Assembly: GCA_964584665.1 (NCBI GenBank)
Contig: CAZPAO010000004.1
Span: forward strand, 62,001-126,000
DNA: 64,000 bases
DNA from: DASUBN01 sp964584665
Lineage (GTDB): Bacteria > Pseudomonadota > Gammaproteobacteria > Natronospirales > REEB76
Direction of reading: 5' to 3'
Under the pieces are notes generated by a model. It had not been told where the DNA came from, ran no database searches, and worked only from the letters and a program-made list of their open reading frames with translations. The translations under genes and the position numbers were made by a program. Positions 42,209 through 53,860 of this stretch are shown piece after piece. Positions within the stretch are counted from its first letter, which is position 1. Every line of letters starts with the position of its first letter.

Positions 42209-43069
42209 ATGGCCCTGGAGATCACCGCGTTCTTCCACGCACCTTCTTCCACCTACAGTTACGTGCTGGCGGATGCGTCGGCCAAGCGTGCAGCGGTCAT
42301 CGATCCGGCCCTCGACTACGACGCGGCCGCGGGCCGCACCGGCAGCCAGTCCGCCCAGCGCATCGTCGAGCACCTCAAGGGCCGTGGCTATGGCCTCGAC
42401 TGGATCCTCGAGACCCATGCCCACGCGGACCATCTCAGCGCCGCGCAATTCCTGAAGCAAGAATGCGGCGGTAAGGTCGCCATCGGCGAGGGCATCCGTG
42501 AGGTGCAGGCTGCCTTCAAGCAGCTCTATAACCTGGGCAAGGATTTCGCGACGGACGGCAGCCAGTTCGACCATCTCTTCAAGGATGGCGAGCGCTTCGT
42601 TCTCGGCGGTCTCAGCGTGGGCGTGATGGCCATGCCCGGGCACACCAGCGACGGCGTGGCTTACGTGGTGGAGGATGCGGCCTTCGTGGGTGACACGCTG
42701 TTCATGCCGGATTCCGGCACGGCCCGCGCCGACTTCCCGGGCGGCGATGCGGGCCGGCTGTACGATTCCATCCACCGGCTGCTGGCGTTGCCGGAAGACA
42801 CGCGGCTCTTCATGTGCCACGACTACGCCGCCGGGGGCCGCGAACACCGCAACCAGACCACGGTGGGGGAGGAGCGGGCCGCCAACATCCACGTGAAGGA
42901 CGGCGTCTCGCGGGAGGATTACGTGAAAGTGCGCCAGGGGCGCGATGCCGCGCTACCGGTGCCGGCGCTGCTCTTGCCCGCCATCCAGGTGAACATCCGC
43001 GCTGGGCGGATGCCTGAGCCGGAGGCCAACGGCACGGCTTACCTCAAGATACCGCTCGACAAGTTCTGA
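42209..43069 (+). CDS. MBL-fold hydrolase, persulfide dioxygenase/ETHE1-Blh-like
   Basis: A 286-residue metallo-beta-lactamase-fold protein. Metal ligands appear in ETHAHADHLSAA, AMPGHTSDGVAYVV, FVGDTLFMPDSGTARADFPGG and MCHDYAAGGRE. The GTARADFPGG and HDY segments are typical of ETHE1-type persulfide dioxygenases and Blh of biofilm-related operons, which oxidise glutathione persulfide. The C-terminal 60 residues extend beyond ETHE1, as in the bacterial Blh form. A likely -10 (TATGAT) is at 42173-42178, and a terminator follows the gene. Confidence 0.87.
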   Translation: MALEITAFFHAPSSTYSYVLADASAKRAAVIDPALDYDAAAGRTGSQSAQRIVEHLKGRGYGLDWILETHAHADHLSAAQFLKQECGGKVAIGEGIREVQAAFKQLYNLGKDFATDGSQFDHLFKDGERFVLGGLSVGVMAMPGHTSDGVAYVVEDAAFVGDTLFMPDSGTARADFPGGDAGRLYDSIHRLLALPEDTRLFMCHDYAAGGREHRNQTTVGEERAANIHVKDGVSREDYVKVRQGRDAALPVPALLLPAIQVNIRAGRMPEPEANGTAYLKIPLDKF

Positions 43070-43081
43070 ATCGCCAAAAAA

Positions 43082-43103
43082 GACGCCGCCTTTCGGCGGC
43101 GTC
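43082..43103. terminator. terminator between the MBL hydrolase and hppA genes
   Basis: GACGCCGCC and GGCGGCGTC make a perfect 9-bp stem with a TTTC loop, preceded by a run of six A (U-tract for the minus strand). It serves both convergent genes. Confidence 0.8.
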
Positions 43104-43126
43104 CTCATCGAGTTCACAAACTTGGC

Positions 43127-45154
<2,028 letters not shown>

Positions 45155-45196
45155 CTAACTCTCCCTAAAGCTTGATTGGGATGATTATGGAAACGA

Positions 45197-46462
45197 TCAG
45201 ACCTTGAACTCGTTCTTTAGCTTCTTGCGCACGCCCAGGTTCTTGAGCCGGGCGTACTGGGGGACCCCATCTTTATAGGGCGGATAATCCTCCCCCTGGA
45301 TGAGCGGCGCAAGGTAGCGGCGGCCGGCGGCGGTGATGCCGAAGCCGTCCTCGGTGATGAAATCCCGCGGCATGAACTTCTCGTGGTTGGCCACGTCAGC
45401 CAGTCTGGCCACGCCCACCGCCCACTTATAGGGCTTGTTCGACTTGCGCACGATGGTGGGCATGATGGCGTTGTGGCCCTTCAGGGCCAGCTCCACCGCT
45501 GCCTTGCCGACCGCGTAGGACTGTTCCACATCCACCTTGCTGGCGATGTGCCGGGCCGAACGCTGGAGGTAATCCGCGAGAGCCCAGTGGTATTTCAGCT
45601 TGAGTTCGGATTTCACCAGGGCTGCCAGGGTCGGCGCCACGCCGCCCAACTGGGCATGGCCGAAGGCGTCGCGGGTGCCGGCTTCCGCCAGGAAACCGCC
45701 GTCCGGGTTGCGCACGCCCTCGGAGGCCACCACCACGCAGTAGCCGTATTGCTCCACGCAGGCTTTCACGCGGGCGAGGAAGGCGGCCTGGTCGAACTTG
45801 ATCTCGGGGAACAGGATGATGTGGGGCGCGTCGCCGGCCTTCTCGGCGGCGAGCCCACCAGCGGCGGCGATCCAGCCCGCGTGGCGGCCCATCACCTCGA
45901 GGATGAACACCTTGGTGGAGGTCTTGGCCATGGAGGCTACGTCCAGCGCGCACTCCTTGGTGGAGACGGCCACGTATTTCGCCACCGAACCGAAGCCGGG
46001 GCAGCAGTCGGTCACGGCAAGGTCGTTGTCCACGGTCTTCGGCACGTGGATGGCCTGCAGGGGATAGCCGAGTTTCTCGGAGAGTTGGGATACCTTGAGG
46101 CAGGTGTCGGCGGAGTCGCCGCCACCGTTATAGAAGAAGTAGCCGATGTCATGGGCCTTGAACACTTCTATGAGACGCTCGTACTGGGCGCGGTTCTCCT
46201 CCAGGCCCTTCAGCTTGTAGCGGCAGGAACCGAAGGCGCCGCCGGGCGTATGGCGCAGGGCCCTGATCACGGTCGGGCTCTCGCGGCTGGTGTCTATGAG
46301 GTCCTCGGTGAGGGCGCCGATGATGCCGTTGCGGCCTGCGTAGACCTTGCCGATGCGGTTCTTGTGCTTGCGGGCGGTCTCGATGACGCCGCAGGCGGAG
46401 GCATTGATCACGGCGGTGACTCCGCCGGACTGGGCATAGAAGGCGTTGCGTCTGGAACCCAT
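45197..46462 (-). CDS. pfp: pyrophosphate-dependent 6-phosphofructokinase
   Basis: A 421-residue phosphofructokinase. The donor-binding loop is NGGGDSADT (residues 112-120) rather than the GGDG of ATP enzymes, and the catalytic segment is PKTVDND (141-147) rather than PGTIDND; both mark PPi as phosphate donor. MGRHAGW and the C-terminal region fit the long PFP form. The reaction is reversible, so it works in glycolysis and gluconeogenesis. With hppA it forms a unit that links PPi to sugar flux and proton gradient. A perfect CRP-type site lies about 95-110 bases upstream. Confidence 0.93.
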   Translation of the reverse strand: MGSRRNAFYAQSGGVTAVINASACGVIETARKHKNRIGKVYAGRNGIIGALTEDLIDTSRESPTVIRALRHTPGGAFGSCRYKLKGLEENRAQYERLIEVFKAHDIGYFFYNGGGDSADTCLKVSQLSEKLGYPLQAIHVPKTVDNDLAVTDCCPGFGSVAKYVAVSTKECALDVASMAKTSTKVFILEVMGRHAGWIAAAGGLAAEKAGDAPHIILFPEIKFDQAAFLARVKACVEQYGYCVVVASEGVRNPDGGFLAEAGTRDAFGHAQLGGVAPTLAALVKSELKLKYHWALADYLQRSARHIASKVDVEQSYAVGKAAVELALKGHNAIMPTIVRKSNKPYKWAVGVARLADVANHEKFMPRDFITEDGFGITAAGRRYLAPLIQGEDYPPYKDGVPQYARLKNLGVRKKLKNEFKV

Positions 46463-46733
46463 TGTTTTGCTTGCTCTTTATCGGTGGAGGTGGGGCGGCC
46501 GCGCCGGACCCCGGATTCTACCGGGGGGCTGCGAGGACATAAACAGGTCATCGGTGTGACGGGCGTCACAGCCCAAGAGACGGGCGGTTGTTAAAAAGTA
46601 TCCCGGAAATGACGTTTCCAGTAGAGTAAACAGGCGTTTAGGACTTCGTCGCCGGAAGGGGCGGTGGACCGGCACATCAGGGGTGCCGGAGGTCTCTAAG
46701 GGCTGCTCTATCAACGACTTGGGGAGGGGATCA
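46463..46733. other. divergent regulatory region between PPi-PFK and the TPS locus
   Basis: The 271 bases hold no convincing gene. They contain a CRP-type site (listed separately) and a short dyad GGAAA-TGACG-TTTCC (46606-46620) next to TAGAGT, in the only AT-richer patch, which probably holds the promoter of the secretion locus. The end of the region carries GGGGAGGGG, the ribosome-binding site of the transporter gene. Confidence 0.5.
46555..46570. promoter_or_regulatory. perfect CRP/Vfr/Clp-type site
   Basis: TGTGA-CGGGCG-TCACA matches the CRP consensus TGTGA-N6-TCACA exactly and is fully palindromic in its arms. It is 93 bases upstream of the PPi-PFK start and 164 bases upstream of the TpsB start, so a CRP-like protein could control either or both. 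No CRP-type DNA-binding gene is within the window. Confidence 0.65.
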
Positions 46734-48407
46734 GTGAAGGGTGTCCTGCGTTCCGCGGTGGCCTGCTTGGCCGCCTATGCCATCTCCATGCCGCTCTTCG
46801 CGGCTCCCGCTCCGTCGAGCCCGACACCCGGCCAGGTGCAATCCACCCTGCCGACCCAACCCGCGCAGCCGAAGAAGGCACCGCCGCCTTCCGCGAACAG
46901 CGGCCCGACCAACGTCGCGGGCGTCGCCCCCGGCGGCCCGACTTTCAGGATCAACAGCTTCACCATCGAGGGCAACAGCGCCATCCCCACCGCGGAGCTG
47001 CAGGCGCAGATCGCCGCCTACGTGGGCAAGGACATGACCCTGTCCCAGCTCTACGACGTGGCGGACGTGCTCACCCGCTATTACCGCAGCAAGGGCTACG
47101 GCCTCGCCTACGTGGCGCCGCCGGCGCAGAAGCTCTCCGCCGGCAACGTGCGCCTGCAGGTGGTGGAAGGCCGCATCGGCCATGTCTCGATCCTCGGCAA
47201 CGACCGCACCCGCACCGGCGTGCTGGCCCGCCGCACCGCGGGCCTGAACCCCGGCGACACCTACACCGACGCCGCGGCCGAGCGCGCGGCGCTGCTCATG
47301 AACGACATCCCGGGCGAGCAGGCCCACGTCACCGTGAGCCCCGGCACCGAAGCCGGCACTTCAGACCTCGTGTTCAACGTGGACGAGCGTGGCTATAACG
47401 GCGATGTCTCGCTGGACAACTACGGCCGCGACGCCATCGGCCGCTGGCGCCTCAGCGCCGACGCCGACGTCAACAGCCTCACCGGCAGCGGCGACCAGCT
47501 CTCCGCCGGCATCACCCATGCGGAAGGCAACCTGCTGAACTTCGGCAAGCTCGGCTACCTGCTCCCGGTCGGCTCCAGCAGCAGCTTCGGCGTCAACTTC
47601 AACCGTGCCTTCTATCACGTGGGCGGCCCGGTATTCGGCCCGCTCGGCATCGAGGGCAGCACCCAGAACGCCGGCATCAACTGGCAGTACGCCGAGATCC
47701 GCACCCAGGCCCAGAGCCTGTACTGGGGCGTGGGCGTGACCCACAACACCAGCAAGAGCGAGGCCGGTCCCGTGACCACGGTGACCACCAACATCACGCT
47801 GCTCCAGCTCACCATGCTCTACAACCGCCAGTACGCGGACCAGAGCTACTACAACCTGAACGGCACGCTCTGGACCAACGGCAAGAGCAACAGCGCCGGC
47901 AACCTGAACGACGCCGAGAAGTTCCACTTCGAGTTCGACGGCAGCTACGTGAAGCCCTTCGCCGACGTGTGGGACTTCATCGGCCAGGGTTCGGTGGCCT
48001 ACTCGGCGGACACGCTGGTGGACGGCGACAAGTATTCCCTGGGCGGCCCCGGCAACGTGCGTGGTTTCCAGTCCGCCGAGGCGCGCGGCGACCGCGGCCT
48101 GTTCGGTTCCGTGGAGCTGCAACGCACCTTCGTGCCCAGCGTGAAGTTCCCGCTGGCCTGGGGCGTGTTCCTGGACAGCGGCAAGGCCTGGACCAAGGCC
48201 GTCGGCCTCATCCCGGCTTCGGACGAGACGCTCACCAGCATCGGCACCGAACTGCAGCTGCTGCCCTCCGGCACCGGCTGGACCGCGCGCCTGCAGGCGG
48301 CCTGGGCCATCGGCAGCACCCGCCCCAGCGACGACACGCCGGACCGGACGGTGCACGACGTGGACCGTGGGCCGCACCTGTGGTTCACGCTCGGCAAGAC
48401 TTTCTGA
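46734..48407 (+). CDS. two-partner secretion transporter TpsB (FhaC/ShlB family)
   Basis: A 557-residue outer-membrane protein. A signal peptide (VLRSAVACLAAYAISMPLFAAPA) and a proline-rich linker are followed by POTRA domains (about residues 75-230; FTIEGNSAIPTAELQAQI, YYRSKGYGLAYVAPP, VRLQVVEGRIGHV, in parts) and a 16-strand barrel. The secretion motif of the L6 loop is VRGFQSAEARGDRG, close to VRGY/F of FhaC, and the protein ends GKTF with terminal Phe. It secretes the TpsA protein encoded 52 bases downstream. GTG start with GGGGAGGGG upstream; an earlier in-frame ATG at 46683 lacks a binding site. Confidence 0.9.
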   Translation: MKGVLRSAVACLAAYAISMPLFAAPAPSSPTPGQVQSTLPTQPAQPKKAPPPSANSGPTNVAGVAPGGPTFRINSFTIEGNSAIPTAELQAQIAAYVGKDMTLSQLYDVADVLTRYYRSKGYGLAYVAPPAQKLSAGNVRLQVVEGRIGHVSILGNDRTRTGVLARRTAGLNPGDTYTDAAAERAALLMNDIPGEQAHVTVSPGTEAGTSDLVFNVDERGYNGDVSLDNYGRDAIGRWRLSADADVNSLTGSGDQLSAGITHAEGNLLNFGKLGYLLPVGSSSSFGVNFNRAFYHVGGPVFGPLGIEGSTQNAGINWQYAEIRTQAQSLYWGVGVTHNTSKSEAGPVTTVTTNITLLQLTMLYNRQYADQSYYNLNGTLWTNGKSNSAGNLNDAEKFHFEFDGSYVKPFADVWDFIGQGSVAYSADTLVDGDKYSLGGPGNVRGFQSAEARGDRGLFGSVELQRTFVPSVKFPLAWGVFLDSGKAWTKAVGLIPASDETLTSIGTELQLLPSGTGWTARLQAAWAIGSTRPSDDTPDRTVHDVDRGPHLWFTLGKTF

Positions 48408-48459
48408 ATCAACACACGATCTGGACTCCCGCTAGGGACACGGAATCGAGGATAGAGAC

Positions 48460-51400
48460 ATGGCAACCCGCAAACTGAACGCCCATCCCCTGAACTCGCT
48501 GCTGCGCTCGGCGCTGACGCGAACCGCGGCCGGAGCCCTCGGCGCCACGGCGCCCTTGATGGCGCTCGCCAACCCGAGCGGCGGCCAGGTGGTCGGCGGT
48601 TCCGCCACCATCAACGCGCCCTCCGGCAACGGCCTGGTCATCAACCAGAACTCGCAGCGCGCGGTCATCGACTGGCAGCAGTTCAGCGTGGGCAGCAACG
48701 AGTACGTGCAGTTCGTGCAGCCGAACAGCTCCTCGGTTGTGCTGAACAAGGTCATCGGCGGCAGCCCGTCCAGCATCTTCGGCGACATCAAGGCCAACGG
48801 CCAGGTGTTCCTGGTGAACCCGAACGGCGTGTACTTCGCGCCCGGCTCCAGCATCGACGTGCAGGGTCTCGTCGCCAGCACCCTCGACATGGACAGCGCC
48901 GCCTTCATGCGCGGCAAGAACGTGTTCAGCCGCGCGCAGGGCTCCTCAGCCGCGACCGTCGTCAACCAGGGCAACATCGTGACCGCCCGCGGCGGCTACG
49001 TGGTGCTGGCAGGTGACTACGTGGAGAACGACGGCAGCATCAACGCCCAGGCCGGGCGCGTGGTGCTCGCCGCCGGCAACAGCGCGACCCTCACCCTCGA
49101 TCGCAGCCAGCTCGTGAGCTACGTGGTGGACAGCGCCACCCTGGCGCACCTGGCGGGCGTGGAGAACACGGGCAGCATCACCGCCAACGGCGGCGGCGTC
49201 ATCATGACCGCCGACGTGGCCAACGCGCTCACCGCCACCGCGGTGAACAACTCCGGCCTGGTCATGGCGCAGTCGGCACGCAACGAAAAGGGCACCATCG
49301 TGCTGCTGGCCAAGGGCGGCGACATCGAGAACAGCGGCACGCTGGATGCGAGCGCGGCGGCCAACGCCGCCGGCGTGGCCGGTGGTAGCGTGATCATCCG
49401 TGGCGACAAGATTACCCGGCTCGACCCCACTTCCGTGATCAGCACCGTCGGCAACCAGGCCCACGGCGGCTTCATCGAGCTCTCGGGCCATCAGCTGGCC
49501 GTCAGAGGTAACGTTACAGCGGGTCGGCAGGGCAACCTGCTCATAGACCCGGCTACCATCAACATCGTCTCCGGTACGAACCACAACTCAGTGTCAGCCG
49601 GCATCGGCACAATCGGCACCGGCTTCATCGAGAGCAAGCTCAATGCCGGCAGCAACGTGGCGATCTTGGCCTCCAACGCCATCCAGCACGTGAGCGGCAC
49701 CGACATCACGGCCACCGGCACCGGCAACCTCACCCTCGCCATCGGCACAGTCGGCGGCGGCAGCTGTGGCATCGGAGGCATCTGCGTCGGTCACGGCAGC
49801 CCGAGCATCAACCGCTTCGCCGGCAGCATCAACCTGAGTGGACTCCCCATCAGCATCCACGGTGATTTGGTCATCGACGCCGGCGGCAATAGCGGCGGAC
49901 AGATCAGCATGGTCGCCGCCTCTGCCAAGTCCATCACCCTGCACGCCGGACAGATCGGCGTGGCCGGCGCGCTCTCCGCTTCCGGCGGTGGCATCAGCAT
50001 CAGCGGTAGGACCGGCGCCGGCCAGGCGGGTATCACCATCACCGGCGCAGTCACCGCCACCGGCGCCTTCAAGGCCAGTTTCAGCAACGAGGGTGGCGCC
50101 AACGTCGGCACCGTGACCCTGCACAAGGTCACCGCCAAGAGCATCAACGTGAACGCTGGCATCATCCATGCCCTCGGTACCCTGCACGCCACTGGCACGG
50201 GCACCAACGACGGCGTGAAATTGTTCGCATTCGGCAACGGCAGCAGTTCGGCCGAGGCCGCACCGAACGGCCCACAGATCAGCACCAAGAAAGTCATCGC
50301 CGACCACGGCGGCATCGATATCGAGACCCAGAACGGTTCCGGCAGCAGTGTCATCACTGTCAACGGGAACCTGCAAGCATCTCACGGCATCGTGGAACTC
50401 TTCACCAGCGGCAACCCGCACTTCGGTGGCAACATCACCGTCACCGGCAACATCACCGGCTCGAACGTGAGGGTGGATGCGAACGGCATCGGCAGCGCCG
50501 GCGGCAAGGTCAACATCACCGGCAACATCATCGCCACCGACGCCAACAACGCCACCGACGTCAGCATCAGTGCAGCCGACGGCGCAGGCAACGGCGTGGT
50601 GACCATCAACGGCACCATCACCGCGGCCCGCGGCGTGACCATCAACGCCTCCGGCGGCGCGGCCGCCATCACGGTCGGCGCCATCACCGCCAACACCCAC
50701 GGTTGCAGCGGCGAGTGCGGTACCGCGAACGTGGACCTGGAAGCCAGCAACGGCACGGTCACCGCCACCGGCGACATCGTGCTGGTGAAGGATCCTGCGC
50801 GCCAGGGCCAGGTGTTCATGCGGGGCAAGAGCCTGCAGTTCGGCAACATCACCGCGCTCGGCGGCTCCATCAGCCTGGACGCCAATACCACCGCCGCGGG
50901 CGGCGCCAACATCGTGCAGACCAGCGGCAAGACCCTGAAGGCCGGGCAGATCAACGTCGACCTGAACGCCTCCTACGGCGGCCACATCAATCTCTTCAAC
51001 CTGACCGCCTCCTCGGCGGCGCATCCGGCGGGCATCGAGATCACCGCCCGCAGCAACCAGGGCAGCGACCTGATCAACGTGGGCGGCAACATCACCGTCA
51101 ACGGCAAGGGCGGCCATGGGCTCAGCAGCGGCATGCCGGGCATCGGTATCGGCATGCCGGTGGCGGCTTATCTCGTCATCGGCGCCAGCGGCAGCGCGGA
51201 AGCGGCCAGCAAGGTCAACGTGACGGGCACCATCAACGTCGTCGGCCATGCCGGCGTGATCAACTTCAACCAGAGCCTCTGCGGCGCCGGCAGCGGCTGC
51301 GAATCCGGACGCCAGCCCGGCATACACGGCCAGATCACCGGCGGCCTCGCTGAAGTGCGGATCAATGCCAACGGCAGCAACGGCAGCGTGCACCTCGGCG

Positions 51401-53847
51401 CCACCACCGTGAAGGGCCCGGATGCGCTGGTGGAGGTCGACGCTGCCACTGTGAAGACCGGTGCGCTCACCGTCACCGGCAGCGGCCACGTCACGGACTT
51501 CCATTACAGCGGTAGCGGCAACCCGACGGTCACGACCGAGATGGTCAATAACATCGGCGCGGCGAGCGTCAGCATCAACGGCACCGACATCACCACCGGC
51601 AACATCACGGTCTCGGGCAAGGGTTCGGCTGAGCTGAACCTCCAGGGCCAGAACATCGTGGCGGGGAACATCGCTGTGAGCGCCACGGCCGCCCATGGCA
51701 GCCGTTCTGGTTCCATCCTCGGCGGGTCCAGTGGTTTCTTCCGCGGCCTCATGGGCTTCCAGCTCGGTTCCGGTAGCTTCACCGCCGGCCGAGCCGATGT
51801 GTTCATCGGTTCCGGCAGTTCCCATCACGTGACCGGTCTGTCTCCCATGGGCGTGCTCAGCCCCGGACCCGGTCCGGTGGCCCAGAGCATCAAAGTGGGC
51901 ACCGTCAGCGTGACTGGCGTGGGCGAGGCTGAACTCGAACTGGCGGCATCCAACATCCAAGCCAAGAGCCTCACTGCGATCGCCACCAAGGGCACCATGG
52001 TGGGCACCGGCGTGTCCGGCAGCGGCAACGAAGTCGGTCCCCTCATCCACACCACCTTCAACATCAACGGCGGAGAGGCCCATATCGGCCTCGACGGTGG
52101 CCTGAGTTCCACTTCGGTCATCACCGTCGCGGGCAACCTGAGCGCCACCGGTCCCGCCGCGGGCGTGGACATGGACGCCCATACGGTGAAGGTGAGCGGC
52201 GGCATCACCGCCATCGGCAGCGGCGGCGCGGTGAATGTGAAATCAGTGATCACCCGCAGCTCAGCCGGTACGGTGCATTTCATCGGCCCCGGTGACGTGA
52301 CTGGCGTCAACATCGGCGGCGCCACCAGCACCGGTTCCGTCAACGTGGGCGGCACCATCAAGGTGAAGGGCCCCGGCCTCGTGGGTATCTTCGTCGCCGG
52401 CAACAACGTGACGCTCGGCGGCGTGAGCGCCTCGGCCTCCAATACGGCGAAGTACAGCATCCTCGATACCCGCGTCTCCAACACGACCGACAATTTCACC
52501 GCCGGCAGCGTGGCGGTGCTGGTGATAGAGGGGAATAGCTCCGGCATCACGGGTCCGGCCACCATCACCGGCGACGTGACGCTGAACGCGCCCCACGGCA
52601 ACGCTTTCCTGCCCGGACAGCTCACCGTGGGCGGCACGGTCACCATAACCGCCGCCGGCGGCATCGGCACCGATCCCAGCACCATCGCGCCCCGCTTCAA
52701 CGAGATCGGCAGTGGTCTCGGGAAGAACAGCAGCAGCAGCAACGGCATCCCCTCCAGCGGTATCGGCCCCCTGACCCTCAAGGCGGCGGGCATCTCGCTG
52801 GTGGCGGGCAGTAACCTGGACCTGACTTCGGCCACCCTCGCGGCGACCGGCAACATACAGGTGCTGGCGGACGGCAACCTGAGCCTCACCGGCACCACGC
52901 TGAATGCGGGCGGCTTGAGCGCCATCGCCGGCGGGAGTCTCGACCTCTCCGGCGCCACCGTGAAGGTGACCGGCGCCACCCAGCTGGTGGCCGGCTTCAA
53001 CGGCACCGGCAAACAACTCCTTGCGAAAGACATCATCCTGAGCGGCGTCAACATCACGACCGGCGTGTTCGAGGCGAGCGCGGGCGGCACCATCCACAAC
53101 GGCGGCGGGCCCGGCACGCTCAAGGCCAACGCACTCTCGGTGCTGGCCGGCAAGGACATCGACCTCTCCAGCACCGACATCACGGTCGGCGCCGGCACCG
53201 TGCCGGGCGTGACCGGCGACCAGACGGTCATCGTGGGCCTGCAGACGGCGGGCATCGCGCCTCTCTCGCTCGCGCCCAACGCGACTTTCATCGCCGGCGG
53301 CGACTTGAAGTTGGGCGACCTGAGCATGACCGGCACCTATCTATACCTGCAGGCGGCCTCGGTCGCGATCCTGGGCAAGGTCACGGTGCCCACCGGCACC
53401 GTGGTGCAGGTGGCGCCCATCGACCCGACCGCCAGCATGGGCATGGAGAAGACCGGCAGCAATGGTTCCGGTTTCAACATCGCCAATGACGACTTCCTGT
53501 CCTTGTTCCCGGAGATCACGCTGGTGCTCGGCAGCAGCGCCGAGACCGGTGCCGCGAACCTGGGCACGAACGGGGCCTTCGACATCGGCGACGACAACCT
53601 GGTGATCGCCACCACCGGTACCGTCACCGGCCTCGACAAGGTCACCAGCACGGGTCTCGTGACCTCGCTGCTGTCGATCCTCGGGCCGCCGGTGCCGCCG
53701 CCGACTTCGAGCGAGATCGACCCGAACTCGGGTAACAACACCGGCAACAAGAAGCACGGTGAGGCAGTGGGAGGCGAGGTGACCGGCACGGGCACGGGCA
53801 CGCTCATCGAGCACGACAACCAACCCCCCAGCGGCACCTGCCATTGA
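48460..53847 (+). CDS. filamentous haemagglutinin-type exoprotein TpsA
   Basis: A 1795-residue secreted protein. Residues 1-40 form a long signal region ending in MALAN. The TPS secretion domain (about 40-280) has GGSATINAPSGNGLVINQNS, VLNKVIGGSPSSIFGDIKANG and VFLVNPNGVYFAPG with the NPNG motif. The rest is a Gly/Thr/Ser/Asn-rich beta-helix built of irregular strands such as GNITVTGNITGS and GAGITISG-like units, with very few charged residues. No known C-terminal toxin or RGD-type domain is seen. Cysteines occur in only a few spots. Probably a surface adhesin or matrix protein. The next gene is 13 bases downstream. Confidence 0.9.
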   Translation: MATRKLNAHPLNSLLRSALTRTAAGALGATAPLMALANPSGGQVVGGSATINAPSGNGLVINQNSQRAVIDWQQFSVGSNEYVQFVQPNSSSVVLNKVIGGSPSSIFGDIKANGQVFLVNPNGVYFAPGSSIDVQGLVASTLDMDSAAFMRGKNVFSRAQGSSAATVVNQGNIVTARGGYVVLAGDYVENDGSINAQAGRVVLAAGNSATLTLDRSQLVSYVVDSATLAHLAGVENTGSITANGGGVIMTADVANALTATAVNNSGLVMAQSARNEKGTIVLLAKGGDIENSGTLDASAAANAAGVAGGSVIIRGDKITRLDPTSVISTVGNQAHGGFIELSGHQLAVRGNVTAGRQGNLLIDPATINIVSGTNHNSVSAGIGTIGTGFIESKLNAGSNVAILASNAIQHVSGTDITATGTGNLTLAIGTVGGGSCGIGGICVGHGSPSINRFAGSINLSGLPISIHGDLVIDAGGNSGGQISMVAASAKSITLHAGQIGVAGALSASGGGISISGRTGAGQAGITITGAVTATGAFKASFSNEGGANVGTVTLHKVTAKSINVNAGIIHALGTLHATGTGTNDGVKLFAFGNGSSSAEAAPNGPQISTKKVIADHGGIDIETQNGSGSSVITVNGNLQASHGIVELFTSGNPHFGGNITVTGNITGSNVRVDANGIGSAGGKVNITGNIIATDANNATDVSISAADGAGNGVVTINGTITAARGVTINASGGAAAITVGAITANTHGCSGECGTANVDLEASNGTVTATGDIVLVKDPARQGQVFMRGKSLQFGNITALGGSISLDANTTAAGGANIVQTSGKTLKAGQINVDLNASYGGHINLFNLTASSAAHPAGIEITARSNQGSDLINVGGNITVNGKGGHGLSSGMPGIGIGMPVAAYLVIGASGSAEAASKVNVTGTINVVGHAGVINFNQSLCGAGSGCESGRQPGIHGQITGGLAEVRINANGSNGSVHLGATTVKGPDALVEVDAATVKTGALTVTGSGHVTDFHYSGSGNPTVTTEMVNNIGAASVSINGTDITTGNITVSGKGSAELNLQGQNIVAGNIAVSATAAHGSRSGSILGGSSGFFRGLMGFQLGSGSFTAGRADVFIGSGSSHHVTGLSPMGVLSPGPGPVAQSIKVGTVSVTGVGEAELELAASNIQAKSLTAIATKGTMVGTGVSGSGNEVGPLIHTTFNINGGEAHIGLDGGLSSTSVITVAGNLSATGPAAGVDMDAHTVKVSGGITAIGSGGAVNVKSVITRSSAGTVHFIGPGDVTGVNIGGATSTGSVNVGGTIKVKGPGLVGIFVAGNNVTLGGVSASASNTAKYSILDTRVSNTTDNFTAGSVAVLVIEGNSSGITGPATITGDVTLNAPHGNAFLPGQLTVGGTVTITAAGGIGTDPSTIAPRFNEIGSGLGKNSSSSNGIPSSGIGPLTLKAAGISLVAGSNLDLTSATLAATGNIQVLADGNLSLTGTTLNAGGLSAIAGGSLDLSGATVKVTGATQLVAGFNGTGKQLLAKDIILSGVNITTGVFEASAGGTIHNGGGPGTLKANALSVLAGKDIDLSSTDITVGAGTVPGVTGDQTVIVGLQTAGIAPLSLAPNATFIAGGDLKLGDLSMTGTYLYLQAASVAILGKVTVPTGTVVQVAPIDPTASMGMEKTGSNGSGFNIANDDFLSLFPEITLVLGSSAETGAANLGTNGAFDIGDDNLVIATTGTVTGLDKVTSTGLVTSLLSILGPPVPPPTSSEIDPNSGNNTGNKKHGEAVGGEVTGTGTGTLIEHDNQPPSGTCH

Positions 53848-53860
53848 GGAGCAAAGGAAC

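Noticed and set aside
49594..52182. 862-codon open frame on the minus strand inside the TpsA gene
   Set aside because: Long antisense frame caused by the high-GC, Gly/Thr-rich TpsA sequence; no domain, no ribosome-binding site, and the plus strand has a clear TPS domain.
48460..53847. Possible CRISPR or satellite repeats in the TpsA gene
   Set aside because: The repetitiveness is at the level of short Gly/Thr/Asn codons and irregular beta-strand units; there are no evenly spaced identical direct repeats with unique spacers.
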